This document shows positions 45,495 to 54,895 of a DNA stretch of 64,000 nt, in pieces. The notes under the pieces were generated by a model. It worked only from the letters and a program-made list of their open reading frames with translations. It was not told where the DNA came from and did no database searches. Each line of letters starts with the position of its first letter. Positions within the stretch are counted from its first letter, which is position 1. This DNA comes from Chitinophaga niastensis. GTDB lineage: Bacteria; Bacteroidota; Bacteroidia; Chitinophagales; Chitinophagaceae. The stretch is from the NCBI RefSeq assembly GCF_003014755.1, contig NZ_PYAW01000001.1, forward strand, positions 868,001 to 932,000. Direction: 5' to 3'. A program made the position numbers and the translations under genes.

Positions 45495-47522
45495 TTAAAG
45501 CGTTTCCTTCAGCCAGCTGAAGAACTCACGCTGCCATGCAAGGGCGTTCTGTGGCTTCAGGACCCAATGGTTTTCTTCAGGGAAGTACAGCAATTTGCTT
45601 TTGATACCTTTCAGCTGTGCCAGTTGGAAGGCCTGTAAGCCTTGCTCAATGGGTACTCTGAAGTCGATACCACCCTGTATAATGAGGATGGGTGTATGCC
45701 ACTTATTAGCATATTCGCTTGGGTTGAAATGCTGATAGGTATTGGCATTGGCGGCATCCCAGTAAGCGCCGATATCCCAGCTGGCGAACCAGAGTTCTTC
45801 GGTGGTGCCGTACCAGCTTTTCAGGTCAAACAGTCCGTCGTGTGCAATGAATGTTTTAAAACGGTTTTCATGTACACCCGCCAGCATATACACGGAATAG
45901 CCGCCGTAACTGGCGCCTACTGCACCGAGACGGCTCTTATCTACATAACTTTCTTTACTTACTTCATCAATGGCACTCAGGTAATCACGGATGGGTTGTC
46001 CACCCCAATCCTTGCTGATAGCGGCATTCCATTCTACGCCATGACCAGGCATCCCTCTTCTGTTAGGTGCTACCACAATATATCCCTGTGATGCCATCAG
46101 CTGGAAGTTCCAGCGATAGGAATAAAACTGGGATAATGCGGACTGTGGCCCACCCTGGCAATACAGCAAGGTTGGATATTTTTTAGCAGGGTCAAAGTTT
46201 GGCGGGAAGATTACCCAGGTAAGCATTTCTTTACCATCGGTGGTTTTTACCCAGCGCTTTTCTACTTTACACATGCCTATTTTATCATAGGTCGCTTTGT
46301 TTACATTGGTGATGGCCACCACAGCGCCTTTCTGGAGGTCTACCGTAAACAGTTCCGCTGCATGGTTCATGTCTGTGCGGGATACCACCAGGGTGTTGCC
46401 GGTTTGGGCCAGCATCTCACTGATATCAAAATCGCCGTTGGTAATCTGACGTATATGCTTCTCCGTTGTTTGTGCCAGATCTTTTTGCAGGGTTATTTCC
46501 AGCAGTTGTTCTGTACCTTTTACTACGGCGAGGAAATATATTTTTTTGCCATCATTGCTGAAGCGCACTGCGGATGCTGTACCGTCCCAGCTCCTGGTGA
46601 GGTTGGTTTTTACGCCGGTAGCACGATTCAGGATGATCACATCATTTTTATCGGCCTCATAACCATCACGTGCCATACTTAACCAGGTGATGTACTTACC
46701 GTCCTGACTGAAGGCTGGTGCTACATCGTAGCCCATCATTCCTTCGGAGAGGTTGCTGGTGCTTTTGGTGGCGAGATTATATTCGTATAGGTCTGTATTG
46801 GTGCTGAGTGCGTAATCTTTGCCGAATTTCTTCTTGCACACGTATACGATACTTTTGCCATCCTGACTCCAGATCATGTCTTCAGCGCCACCGGAGGGCA
46901 TCTGCGGACAATCATGGGGTTCATCTGCCATAATATCTACCGGTGTACCTATTTCCCCATTGTTATAGGTAGCATAGTATACGTGAGAGAAATTACCATC
47001 TTCCCAGGCATCCCAGTGGCGATAATTGAGGTTATCGTAGATCTGTACATTGGATTTGGGAAGATCGGGATAGAAGTCTGCCCCGGATATTTTCTTCACT
47101 TTTACTTCTTTGGAAAACAGGATATGTGTGCCATCCGGAGAAATGCGGATGTTTTGCATACCGCCTTCCACATTGGTTTTCTGCACCGGGTTGGAGCCGT
47201 CGGCATTCATTTCATACCACTGTCCTTTTAGTGAGAAGCCTATTTTATTGCCGGGTAATATGGCTACATCGCCTTCTGCGCCTGGTGTTTGCGTAAGCTG
47301 GTGTGGTGTACCGCCTGCAAGGGGGATTGCATAAAGGTTTTTTTCGCTCTTATTATCTGCAATATTTACCTGAGATACGCCGTAGATAACGGTTTTGCCG
47401 TCTGCGCTCAATGCTTCTGCACTCACCCGGCCCAGCTGCCATAGCAGTTCGGGTGTCATCTTGTCCTGGGCTACTGCCATAGTTGAAATTAATAGTCCTG
47501 TCAGTAAAAATGGTTTATACAT
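45495..47522 (-). CDS. S9 family prolyl oligopeptidase-type peptidase
   Basis: A 675-aa secreted serine peptidase (signal peptide MYKPFLLTGLLISTMAVAQ). Residues about 40-390 form a WD40/beta-propeller-like domain (ILFSKEVKVKKI, MIWSQDGKSIVYVCKKKFG); the C-terminal 260 residues are the alpha/beta-hydrolase domain with the nucleophile in GASYGGYSVYM, Asp in IQGGIDFRVP and His in PEENHWV. It likely cleaves short peptides in the periplasm. It is a single gene with a hairpin after it. Confidence 0.93.
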   Translation of the reverse strand: MYKPFLLTGLLISTMAVAQDKMTPELLWQLGRVSAEALSADGKTVIYGVSQVNIADNKSEKNLYAIPLAGGTPHQLTQTPGAEGDVAILPGNKIGFSLKGQWYEMNADGSNPVQKTNVEGGMQNIRISPDGTHILFSKEVKVKKISGADFYPDLPKSNVQIYDNLNYRHWDAWEDGNFSHVYYATYNNGEIGTPVDIMADEPHDCPQMPSGGAEDMIWSQDGKSIVYVCKKKFGKDYALSTNTDLYEYNLATKSTSNLSEGMMGYDVAPAFSQDGKYITWLSMARDGYEADKNDVIILNRATGVKTNLTRSWDGTASAVRFSNDGKKIYFLAVVKGTEQLLEITLQKDLAQTTEKHIRQITNGDFDISEMLAQTGNTLVVSRTDMNHAAELFTVDLQKGAVVAITNVNKATYDKIGMCKVEKRWVKTTDGKEMLTWVIFPPNFDPAKKYPTLLYCQGGPQSALSQFYSYRWNFQLMASQGYIVVAPNRRGMPGHGVEWNAAISKDWGGQPIRDYLSAIDEVSKESYVDKSRLGAVGASYGGYSVYMLAGVHENRFKTFIAHDGLFDLKSWYGTTEELWFASWDIGAYWDAANANTYQHFNPSEYANKWHTPILIIQGGIDFRVPIEQGLQAFQLAQLKGIKSKLLYFPEENHWVLKPQNALAWQREFFSWLKETL

Positions 47523-47579
47523 GATTTGGAAGGGTTGTTTTGGATCGTATAAATGTAGGAAGAAATGGGGAGTTATCCC

Positions 47580-47775
47580 TGCTCACTGCGCTCACAGAGA
47601 TTTTCTTGCTCCCGATTAGACTGATTAGCCATGATTGTTCTGATTTTCCTGTATTTGTTTAAAATTATTATTGAGATTTTTTAGCATAAAAGGAATAATT
47701 GTTAGCAATCAGAAAAACCATGGTTAAACAGTCTAATCGGGAGCAAGAAAATTTACGCGAGCGTAGCGAACAAAT
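47580..47775. repeat. Long palindromic intergenic element, copy 3 (CTCCCGATTAG family)
   Basis: TTTTCTTGCTCCCGATTAGA near 47601-47620 is mirrored perfectly over 23 bases by the right arm near 47730-47752. Outside it, CACTGCGCTC and GAGCGTAGCG pair with few mismatches; inside, GATTAGCCATGATTGTTCTG pairs loosely with the right arm. It lies between the divergent S9 peptidase and hflX genes. Confidence 0.8.
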
Positions 47776-47781
47776 TCTCAG

Positions 47782-47789
47782 TAAATTTG
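47782..47789 (+). promoter_or_regulatory. Candidate -7 box of hflX
   Basis: TAAATTTG matches TAnnTTTG, 20 bases before the TTG start of hflX. Its distance implies a leader of only about a dozen bases. Confidence 0.5.
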
Positions 47790-47808
47790 CTGCAAATTCA
47801 GAAATACC

Positions 47809-48999
47809 TTGATTGAGAAAAAACAAGCGATACAAAAAGAGGAAAGGGCCGTAATAGTAGGCGTTATCACCAAGGATCAAACAGAGCAGCAGGTAAACGA
47901 ATTCCTGGATGAGCTGATGTTCCTGGCAGAAACGGCGGGTGCTGTTGCCGTAAAACGTTTTACCCAAAGACTGGCGCACCCCGACAGAGCCACATTTGTA
48001 GGCAAGGGGAAGCTGGAAGAAATACATCAGTTTGTAGCAGGTAGGGATATATCACTGGTCATATTTGACGATGAGCTTACCGGCTCACAGATTGCCAATA
48101 TGGAAAAAGTGCTGAAGGTAAAAGTGATAGACCGTAGTGATCTGATCCTGGATATTTTTGCCCGTCGTGCCCGCACGGCACAGGCGAAAGTGCAGGTAGA
48201 ACTGGCGCAATACCAATACATTTTACCACGACTGCGAGGTATGTGGAGTCACCTGGAACGCCAGGGAGGCGGTATTGGTAGCAGAGGTCCGGGTGAAACG
48301 GAAATTGAAACGGATCGTCGTATTGTAAAAGATAAGATATCTCTTTTACGCAAAAGGCTGGAGGATATTGATAAGCAGGCCCTTACCCAGCGCAAGGAAC
48401 GCGGTGAATTTATCCGTGTGGCACTGGTAGGTTACACTAACGTAGGCAAGAGCACTATCATGAATTTGCTCAGCAAAAGTGAAGTGTTTGCCGAAAATAA
48501 ACTGTTTGCTACCCTGGACACCACTACACGCAAGGTGGTGTTTGACCAAACGCCTTTCCTGTTAAGCGATACGGTAGGATTTATCCGCAAGCTGCCGCAT
48601 CACCTTGTAGAGAGCTTCAAATCCACGTTGGACGAAGTGCGTGAAAGCGATATCCTCATACATGTGATAGATATCTCCCACCCTAAGTACGAAGAGCAGA
48701 TTGAAGTGGTAAACCGCACCCTGCAGGAGCTGAAAGCGTTTGAGAAGCCCATTATCATGATCTTTAACAAGATGGATCTTTACGAGGCCAACACATTTGA
48801 TCAGTGGCTGGAAGATGAGGTGAAACAGGATATACTGGCTACAATGAAACAGGGCTGGGAAACGAAGAGCCAGGGTAACTGCGTATTTATTTCCGCACTG
48901 GAGAAAAGGAATATAGAGGAGTTGCGCAAAACCATCCTGGACAAGGTTGCCCAGCTGTATAAGGAGCGTTTCCCTTATAAAACCGAATTCTTCTACTAA
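47809..48999 (+). CDS. hflX: GTPase HflX
   Basis: A 396-aa ribosome-associated GTPase that splits stalled 70S ribosomes under stress. It has the N-terminal HflX domain (VVKRFTQ-like AVKRFTQRLAHPD, ATFVGKGKLEEI), the glycine-rich linker RQGGGIGSRGPGETEIETDR, and the G domain with ALVGYTNVGKSTIMNLL (G1), DTVGFI (G3) and NKMD (G4). The only in-frame start near the promoter is TTG at 47809; an in-frame stop lies upstream. The stop overlaps the ATG of the Rieske gene (TAATG). Confidence 0.95.
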   Translation: MIEKKQAIQKEERAVIVGVITKDQTEQQVNEFLDELMFLAETAGAVAVKRFTQRLAHPDRATFVGKGKLEEIHQFVAGRDISLVIFDDELTGSQIANMEKVLKVKVIDRSDLILDIFARRARTAQAKVQVELAQYQYILPRLRGMWSHLERQGGGIGSRGPGETEIETDRRIVKDKISLLRKRLEDIDKQALTQRKERGEFIRVALVGYTNVGKSTIMNLLSKSEVFAENKLFATLDTTTRKVVFDQTPFLLSDTVGFIRKLPHHLVESFKSTLDEVRESDILIHVIDISHPKYEEQIEVVNRTLQELKAFEKPIIMIFNKMDLYEANTFDQWLEDEVKQDILATMKQGWETKSQGNCVFISALEKRNIEELRKTILDKVAQLYKERFPYKTEFFY

Positions 49000-49340
49000 T
49001 GGCCAAAGAGTATTCCTGGTATAAACTGGAGGAAGGCCGTTTACCGTTTGTTGAAAGTGAGATCAGTGTAATGGAGGTAAATGGGAAAAAGATTTGTTGT
49101 ACCCTTTACCAGGGGCAACTGTTTGCCTTTTCTTATAAATGTCCGCATGCCGGTGGCATTATGGCCGATGGAGTGATCGATGCCGCCGGTAATATCGTTT
49201 GTCCGCTGCACCGTTATAAGTTTAGTCTTAAAAATGGGTATAATTCCAGCGGAGAAGGCTACTACCTGAAAACTTACCCTATAGAACAGCGTGCAGACGG
49301 GCCCTATCTGGGTATGGAGAAGAGCGGGTGGTTCTGGTAG
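48999..49340 (+). CDS. Rieske (2Fe-2S) domain protein
   Basis: A 113-aa small Rieske ferredoxin-like protein. The two iron-sulfur ligand pairs are in CPHAGG and CPLHRYKF (C-x-H...C-x2-H), about 17 residues apart as in assimilatory nitrite reductase small-subunit-type domains. It is soluble (no signal peptide) and probably an electron carrier for an unknown oxygenase or reductase. It is translationally coupled to hflX through TAATG overlap. Confidence 0.9.
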   Translation: MAKEYSWYKLEEGRLPFVESEISVMEVNGKKICCTLYQGQLFAFSYKCPHAGGIMADGVIDAAGNIVCPLHRYKFSLKNGYNSSGEGYYLKTYPIEQRADGPYLGMEKSGWFW

Positions 49341-49409
49341 GCAATTATCTTTCTGTTAAAAGTGATGTGTGTATTTGAAGGAACCGGTATATGCCTGTAA
49401 CTTTTCGTC

Positions 49410-51041
49410 ATGCTGACTACACCTACAACCCGTCAATTTATTCTTACAGAAAAACAGGTCTGGCTGCTTATAACGGTCACGGTTATACTATTACAGTTCA
49501 GTGCCCTGTTTGTACCCATCTTAGAGCCTGATGGTGCCCTATATGCCGGCATAGCCAAAACCATGGTACTCAAACATGATTATTGGAATCTCTATGCTGA
49601 TGGCCACGACTGGCTGGATAAGCCCCACTTTCCCTTCTGGATGGCTGCCATCAGTTTTAATTTATTTGGCATTCATACCTGGTCCTACAAGCTGCCTGCT
49701 ATTTTATTTTTGTTGACGGGTGCGTGGTATACCTACCGCTTTGCCCTTGACTTATACGATGAAAAGGTGGCCAGATGGGCCGTTTGTATACTACTTACTG
49801 CAGAACATCTCGTGATTTCCAACAATGATGTAAGAGCGGAGCCTTATCTCACCGGATTGATCATTGCCGGGGTATATCATTTTTACAAGCGGCAAATGCT
49901 GCCGGGAGCCCTTTTTACGGCCTGTGCTATCATGACTAAGGGAATGTTCGCCCTGGTGCCGATAGGCGCCGCTATTGGGGGGCATTTGCTGTTTACGCGC
50001 GATTGGAAAGCATTGCTACATATAAGGTGGCTGATTGCATTAATGTTGACCGCTTTATTTATTACACCGGAGTTATATGCCCTGTATCAGCAGTTTGACC
50101 TGCATCCGGAGAAGTTGGTATTTGGTACCACCGGGGTGTCTGGTCTGCGGTTTTTCTTCTGGGACAGCCAGTTTGGGCGTTTTATGAATACAGGACCCAT
50201 CAAGGGTGCCGGGGATCCTTTTTTCTTTTTTCATACGTTGTTGTGGGCATTTTTACCCTGGTCGGTGATGTTATACGCGGCGGTCATCATCTTCATAAAA
50301 AAATGGAAGCAGCAAAAGGAATATTATTGTATATGTGCAGCCATGGCCACTTTTGCACTCTTTTCCCTGTCTAAATTTCAGCTGCCACATTACCTGAATA
50401 TCATCTTTCCTTTCTTTGCTATCCTGACAGCGCAATATATTTTGTCGCTGCAAACAGAGAAGGGGCTGAAATTTTTCCGTATCACCCAGTACACCATTAT
50501 CATACTGATAGCCGTTGCCGGCGTGGTAATCGACCTGCTTTACAAGCCAGCTATGCATTATACCTGGCTGCTACTCGCAGGTGCGCTGATCCTGCTTTAC
50601 GTACTATTGCATTATTGGCTCGATAAATCCACCAGGCAGGCTATCTTTTATCGTACCGTATCTATCAGTATTCTGCTGAATTTATATTTGAATACTATTT
50701 TATATCCTGATATGATGCAATACCAGAGCGGAAGTACAGCGGGTGCTTATGCCAATAATTCCCTCCCTGGCCGCACTATTGGTATGTACGCCGCTAATTC
50801 CTATGCATTTGATTTTTATATGAAAGCACCGGTAGCGCGTTATGACACCGCTACTTTTGCGTCTCCCGTGTTATTATTCACCACCCCGGAAGCCGTAACC
50901 GGGTTGCAACAGCAAGGTCATATCTGTACCGTCATCAAATCATTTCCGCATTTTTACGTGAGTAAACTGGATTTACCATTCGTTCGAAAGGCGACCAGAG
51001 CGGGTGCTTTAGGGGAAAGGGTAATTGTGGAGGTGAAATAA
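49410..51041 (+). CDS. GT39/ArnT-like family membrane glycosyltransferase
   Basis: A 543-aa protein with about 10-12 transmembrane segments and the GT-C signature near the N-terminus: ILEPDGALYAGIAKTMVLKHDYWNLY contains the conserved acidic residue (EPDG), followed by WLDKPHFPFWMAA (the 'KPP' loop) and RAEPYLTGLIIAG. Such enzymes transfer sugars from polyprenyl phosphate donors to lipids or proteins on the periplasmic side. The acceptor is unknown. It is followed by the tRNA-Asn gene. Confidence 0.85.
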   Translation: MLTTPTTRQFILTEKQVWLLITVTVILLQFSALFVPILEPDGALYAGIAKTMVLKHDYWNLYADGHDWLDKPHFPFWMAAISFNLFGIHTWSYKLPAILFLLTGAWYTYRFALDLYDEKVARWAVCILLTAEHLVISNNDVRAEPYLTGLIIAGVYHFYKRQMLPGALFTACAIMTKGMFALVPIGAAIGGHLLFTRDWKALLHIRWLIALMLTALFITPELYALYQQFDLHPEKLVFGTTGVSGLRFFFWDSQFGRFMNTGPIKGAGDPFFFFHTLLWAFLPWSVMLYAAVIIFIKKWKQQKEYYCICAAMATFALFSLSKFQLPHYLNIIFPFFAILTAQYILSLQTEKGLKFFRITQYTIIILIAVAGVVIDLLYKPAMHYTWLLLAGALILLYVLLHYWLDKSTRQAIFYRTVSISILLNLYLNTILYPDMMQYQSGSTAGAYANNSLPGRTIGMYAANSYAFDFYMKAPVARYDTATFASPVLLFTTPEAVTGLQQQGHICTVIKSFPHFYVSKLDLPFVRKATRAGALGERVIVEVK

Positions 51042-51201
51042 TTATTTTTATTTTTTTGGAAGATCGGCTGTGGTGGCTGTTTTTGGCTGAGCGTGTTTTA
51101 AATTCTAAAGTTTTTTTCAAAAAAAGTGGAATAAGATTTTGCAAAAATGAAAATTTACCTATTTTTGCAATCCCAAATCGCACAAACGATAAGGGAAACA
51201 C

Positions 51202-51275
51202 TCCTCCTTAGCTCAGTTGGTTAGAGCATCTGACTGTTAATCAGAGGGTCGCTGGTTCAAGTCCAGCAGGGGGAG
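51202..51275 (+). tRNA. tRNA-Asn (anticodon GTT)
   Basis: The acceptor stem TCCTCCT pairs with AGGGGGA (51268-51274, one T-G pair); the D arm is GCTCAGTTGGTTAGAGC; the anticodon stem-loop TCTGA-CTGTTAA-TCAGA carries GTT; the T arm has GCTGGTTCAAGTCCAGC. The discriminator base is G at 51275. CCA is not encoded. Confidence 0.97.
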
Positions 51276-51328
51276 CAAAACAGTAAAGGCTTTCAACGGA
51301 TTAACGTTGAAAGCCTTTACTGTTTTGC
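51275..51328 (+). terminator. Perfect 24-bp hairpin starting at the tRNA-Asn end
   Basis: The left arm (51275-51298, starting GCAAAACAGTAAAGGC) and the right arm (51305-51328, ending GCCTTTACTGTTTTGC) are perfectly complementary over 24 bases, with a 6-base loop. It begins with the last base of the tRNA gene and ends with a TTTT within the arm, so it is probably the tRNA terminator. Confidence 0.85.
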
Positions 51329-51670
51329 ATACAAAGGGTTTCAAATTTTTTTTAGCTACTCCCCTGACATTTTAATTAGTACTTAGCTTTTTTTAGTCCC
51401 AAGCAGTTCCTTTTTTAGGATTCCCCAAAACAGACAAATTCCCCCAATAAATAAAAATGTATTGTTTGCAACTACATTTCCTACGCGTGCTACATCTTTG
51501 CCCTGTTGGCAATACCGGTATTTGTGCAAAGATTTATTCGCTTACGCTGAAAGCATAAGATGCATTTCAACAGATACATATCTGAAATTGACCAGCAAAA
51601 TAATTCACAGACCTGCTGACATAGGGTTGTCAAAACCTATGAATATCTTTATATCATAAAATCAATAATT
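51329..51670. other. Non-coding stretch after tRNA-Asn
   Basis: A 342-base AT-rich segment without a credible gene; the frames present are short and lack family features. Pieces such as TTTAGCTACTCCCCTGAC may be worn remnants. It could contain the promoter of the membrane protein gene that follows, but no clear -7 box was found. Confidence 0.4.
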
Positions 51671-52060
51671 ATGATACACTTTCTTATAGCAATGCTGGCT
51701 GCTGCAGCCTGGTTATTCATCAGCGGCGCTATTATCTTCGCAGCGCTATTACCGCGCTGGTTTCAGGCTCATTTCGGGCATATTGCAAGAGATAAGACTG
51801 ATCTGCCACTCTGGGCCATTATTATTGAGAAGCTCCTGCAGGGAGCAGGAATCACCCTGTTGATTTACTGGTCCTCCCAGCCGGTTATCTATTTATCCAT
51901 TATCCCAGTTCTGCTGGTGACTGGTACCTACTTTTTTTCCACGTATGCCACCTATAACGTAAAAGCCAGGCCTGTGGGCTGGATAGCATTGATGGACGGT
52001 GCTCGTTTAGTAATAGCCTCGATAGTATCCGGACTATTGCTTGGCAGGGCACTCTGCTAA
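51671..52060 (+). CDS. Small multi-pass membrane protein of unknown function
   Basis: A 129-aa protein with four hydrophobic helices (residues about 4-28, 48-67, 68-90, 100-125) and no recognised motif besides an N-terminal FLIAMLAAAAWLFISGAII segment. It is expected in the inner membrane. It lies alone between the tRNA-Asn hairpin and a second hairpin that resembles the tRNA 3' region. No family is recognised. Confidence 0.55.
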   Translation: MIHFLIAMLAAAAWLFISGAIIFAALLPRWFQAHFGHIARDKTDLPLWAIIIEKLLQGAGITLLIYWSSQPVIYLSIIPVLLVTGTYFFSTYATYNVKARPVGWIALMDGARLVIASIVSGLLLGRALC

Positions 52061-52079
52061 TCGATAAGCAAACGTAAGC

Positions 52080-52130
52080 GGGGGAGCAACCATAAAAAGA
52101 CTTTCAGCGAAAAACTGAAAGTCTTTTTTA
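52080..52130 (+). terminator. Terminator hairpin with a copy of the tRNA-Asn 3' end in front
   Basis: AAAAAGACTTTCAG (52094-52107) pairs with CTGAAAGTCTTTTT (52115 on), followed by more T. Before it, GGGGGAGCAA (52080-52089) repeats the last bases of tRNA-Asn plus adjacent bases (51269-51280), and ACTTTCA/GCTTTCA follows at similar distance in both places. Confidence 0.7.
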
Positions 52131-52257
52131 TGTACCCAACCGATCAGCTGTATTACCGGATAAGGTCTTTCATTTTATTGGAATTCAATTATCTTAGGCG
52201 CACTAAATATACCCGACAATACCAGTATTAGCTGTTCATCCGTGAAACGTCTTATTT

Positions 52258-53652
52258 ATGAATTTGAAGTATTTACTTTTTTCGTTTATCTGTTTATTTA
52301 TCAGCATTCGCACGATTGGACAAACCTGCAATTGCACAGATGAGTTCCTGTATGTTAAGGATCAGATAACACATAACTATGCAGGATTCAAGGATAAAGT
52401 AACGACAGTTACAAATGTGACGTATACAACATATACGCAACGGATTCTTAAAGAAACAAAAGGAATAACAAGCCCGCATCATTGTGCTTTACTGATTAAT
52501 GATTGGCTGAATTTCTTTAAAGACAGGCATATATATTTTGGTGGGAATCCTTTATCAACAGTAGCTTTGCAGAAAATAGTTTCGGAAACGGAAAACATAA
52601 AATTCACAAAACAGCAACTGGATAAACTGAAGCACGCGAAAGGCATTGATGGCATTTATTGGAGTAATGATTCTGCTTACCGTATAGCTATCATAAAAAG
52701 CGCCAACAATTTCCGGGATTATGCAGGTGTGATTACCTATTCAAAAATAGCTTCCTGGAAAGAGGGTCAGGTAAAACTGGAGTTAAGAAAATCCAATAAG
52801 GAAAACGAGCTAATAGGAATTATGTACGCTGCAGATCATACTCCTTATGGTGAGATATTTGCTGTTACCACAAACACACTGGGAACCTGGCAACGGGAAG
52901 GTACTGTGAGGAATAGTGGTGAAGCCCTCTCTACTGAAAGTGTAGCTGGCAGGTTATTATCTGAAAAGACATTTTACATTAAAATAAGATCCTTTGATCA
53001 AAGCAACGCAGCCAATATTGATTCTTTATTTAAAACACATAAAGCTGTATTGGATAAAATACCTAATCTGATTATAGATCTGCGGGACAATGGTGGAGGA
53101 TCAGATTTCGCTTATGAGCCCATCACGCCCTACCTCTATACCGATACTATTAAGAAAATTGGTGCAGATGTATTAGCAACGGAAAGAAATATTGAAGGGT
53201 GGAAACCACTATTGAAAATGGATGATATTCTTGCAGAGCAGAAAAAACAAATTGCGGGAATGATTGAATCAATGGAACGGGGGAAGGGAGGCTTTGTGAG
53301 CCTGGATGAAGACGAGAAACAGGTATTGGACAGTATCAGGCCTTACCCGCAGAAAATAGCCATCCTCGTCAACAAAGGGTGTGGCAGTACTACGGAGGAG
53401 TTCCTGCTGGAAGCTATGCAAAGTAAGAAAGTAACCGTAATGGGTGAAGCGACTGCCGGCGTACTGGACTATGCGAATATGAGGGAGGTGGCACTTCCGT
53501 GTATGCCATATACATTGTATTATGCAACAACAAGGAGCAGGAGAATTGATATGGGAAAAGGTATTGATAATGTAGGATTGCAGCCTGCGATAAAACTGAA
53601 TTCCTCACAAAACTGGATTGTTGAAGCGCAGCAGTATTTAGAGAAAAAGTAA
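52258..53652 (+). CDS. S41 family peptidase
   Basis: A 464-aa secreted protein (signal peptide ending near residue 22, then QTCNCTDEFLYVKDQI) of the C-terminal processing/tricorn-like serine peptidase family. The substrate-site motif LIIDLRDNGGGSD is near residue 274 and the catalytic Ser is in NKGCGSTTEEFL near 374, with Lys/Glu helix EAMQSKKVTVMGEATAG after it. The cysteines near the mature N-terminus may form a disulfide or mark an accessory domain. It converges with the peptide operon and is not part of it; a role in cleaving the peptide is not supported by position alone. Confidence 0.85.
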   Translation: MNLKYLLFSFICLFISIRTIGQTCNCTDEFLYVKDQITHNYAGFKDKVTTVTNVTYTTYTQRILKETKGITSPHHCALLINDWLNFFKDRHIYFGGNPLSTVALQKIVSETENIKFTKQQLDKLKHAKGIDGIYWSNDSAYRIAIIKSANNFRDYAGVITYSKIASWKEGQVKLELRKSNKENELIGIMYAADHTPYGEIFAVTTNTLGTWQREGTVRNSGEALSTESVAGRLLSEKTFYIKIRSFDQSNAANIDSLFKTHKAVLDKIPNLIIDLRDNGGGSDFAYEPITPYLYTDTIKKIGADVLATERNIEGWKPLLKMDDILAEQKKQIAGMIESMERGKGGFVSLDEDEKQVLDSIRPYPQKIAILVNKGCGSTTEEFLLEAMQSKKVTVMGEATAGVLDYANMREVALPCMPYTLYYATTRSRRIDMGKGIDNVGLQPAIKLNSSQNWIVEAQQYLEKK

Positions 53653-53728
53653 AGACGGCATTTTAATGTATTAAATTATTAAATGAATCTTATTCACGAT
53701 CTGATATACTAATCATTAAGTTTTACGT

Positions 53729-54880
53729 TCAGCCGATTACGCTAGCACCCAGTATCTTCTCATAAACAGCTATGAGCTGTTCCTGTATAAATGCTGTTGT
53801 AAAAGCGGCCGGCAGCATTTTCCCGGGTGCATTATTATTTTGTGTAAGCACATTCTTCAACTGATGCAATAAATAGTGCGTGCTACTACTGTTGCTTGTT
53901 AGAGGCTTTACCACTTCCATATTTACCAGCTCATTAAACCAGCTGTTATCATCCGGTGCGTTATCATAAATAAAGCGAATCCCTCTTTGTAACAATAATA
54001 AAATGTATAGAAAGTTATCTTCGGTGAGCGCAGGCATGATAACAGCATTCGCGGTGGCATATAACTCCATCACTTCGCCCTCTGACAAGCCGTTAATAAA
54101 AGTGATACTACTCCATAAGTTCTTCTCTATAAATGCTGGATATGACATGATATCCGGTTCGTGGAGGATAAATAACCTGGCCTGCGGGATCTCCTGTTTA
54201 AAAGCGCTGAATGCAAGAATAAGAGACTGCATATTATATTGCTCTCCGGCTATTTGTTTGTTAAAAACAAATATAGTTTCCTCCGGCTGAAGCCCCCAGG
54301 CTATTTTGGAGGCATTACGTTGCTCCGGAAGAATCGCTGTTTTATTTATCCGGGTGGTAACATTATATATTACGGTTACCTTTTCGATGGCATGCGGATA
54401 AGCGACCAGCAATTGTTTCCTGGCAACCTGACTGGTGCAAAGTATGCTGTTTGCGCATGTTATCATGGCCAGCTGCATGGTATTGCCGGTTATTGTTGTT
54501 CCATTATATCCGCATGTAATAATAGCATTCAATGTTGTTTTGATACGCTGTGCGAGGTAGCCCCAGTTAGCATTTTCAAAATGGAAAAGAAGGTTTGATT
54601 TTCCACAGAAACGTTGCTCCAGCAGGTCGGCCAGCCGTATGGAATATTTTTTAAGCTCCGGCGCTGATATGTTTGCCAGGTATTTTATAGTATAGGGGAA
54701 AGGAATATAAATATATACCTCACCATTTATTTCTTGTTCTGTATACTCCACATATTTATTGCTGCCGATATATATCTTATAAGATAAGTACTCCCCTTTT
54801 TCCCATGATGAAGTAAGGAGAGTATCTAATACTGATGGGCCAACAGCGGTTGCATCAAATATTCTAACGATGTGTAACAT
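53729..54880 (-). CDS. GT4-like (GT-B fold) glycosyltransferase of the peptide cluster
   Basis: A 383-aa protein of the GT-B type. The C-terminal Rossmann part is visible as ETIFVFNKQIAGEQYNMQSL-ILAFSAFKQEIPQARLFILHE and ATANAVIMPALTEDNFLYIL. In GT4 enzymes this last part reads E-x7-E; here the first Glu is present (TEDNF) but the second is replaced by Leu, so donor binding may differ. It is the last gene of the operon, 15 bases after the LanC-like gene. It resembles glycosyltransferases of GG-Bacteroidales peptide systems (TIGR04157-like, from memory). It likely transfers a sugar to the peptide or to the first sugar. Confidence 0.7.
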   Translation of the reverse strand: MLHIVRIFDATAVGPSVLDTLLTSSWEKGEYLSYKIYIGSNKYVEYTEQEINGEVYIYIPFPYTIKYLANISAPELKKYSIRLADLLEQRFCGKSNLLFHFENANWGYLAQRIKTTLNAIITCGYNGTTITGNTMQLAMITCANSILCTSQVARKQLLVAYPHAIEKVTVIYNVTTRINKTAILPEQRNASKIAWGLQPEETIFVFNKQIAGEQYNMQSLILAFSAFKQEIPQARLFILHEPDIMSYPAFIEKNLWSSITFINGLSEGEVMELYATANAVIMPALTEDNFLYILLLLQRGIRFIYDNAPDDNSWFNELVNMEVVKPLTSNSSSTHYLLHQLKNVLTQNNNAPGKMLPAAFTTAFIQEQLIAVYEKILGASVIG

Positions 54881-54895
54881 ATAGCTCTGATTATC

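Noticed and set aside
52258..53652. S41 peptidase as the leader peptidase of the peptide cluster
   Set aside because: It is convergent with the operon, has its own signal peptide and belongs to a common family; position alone does not support it.
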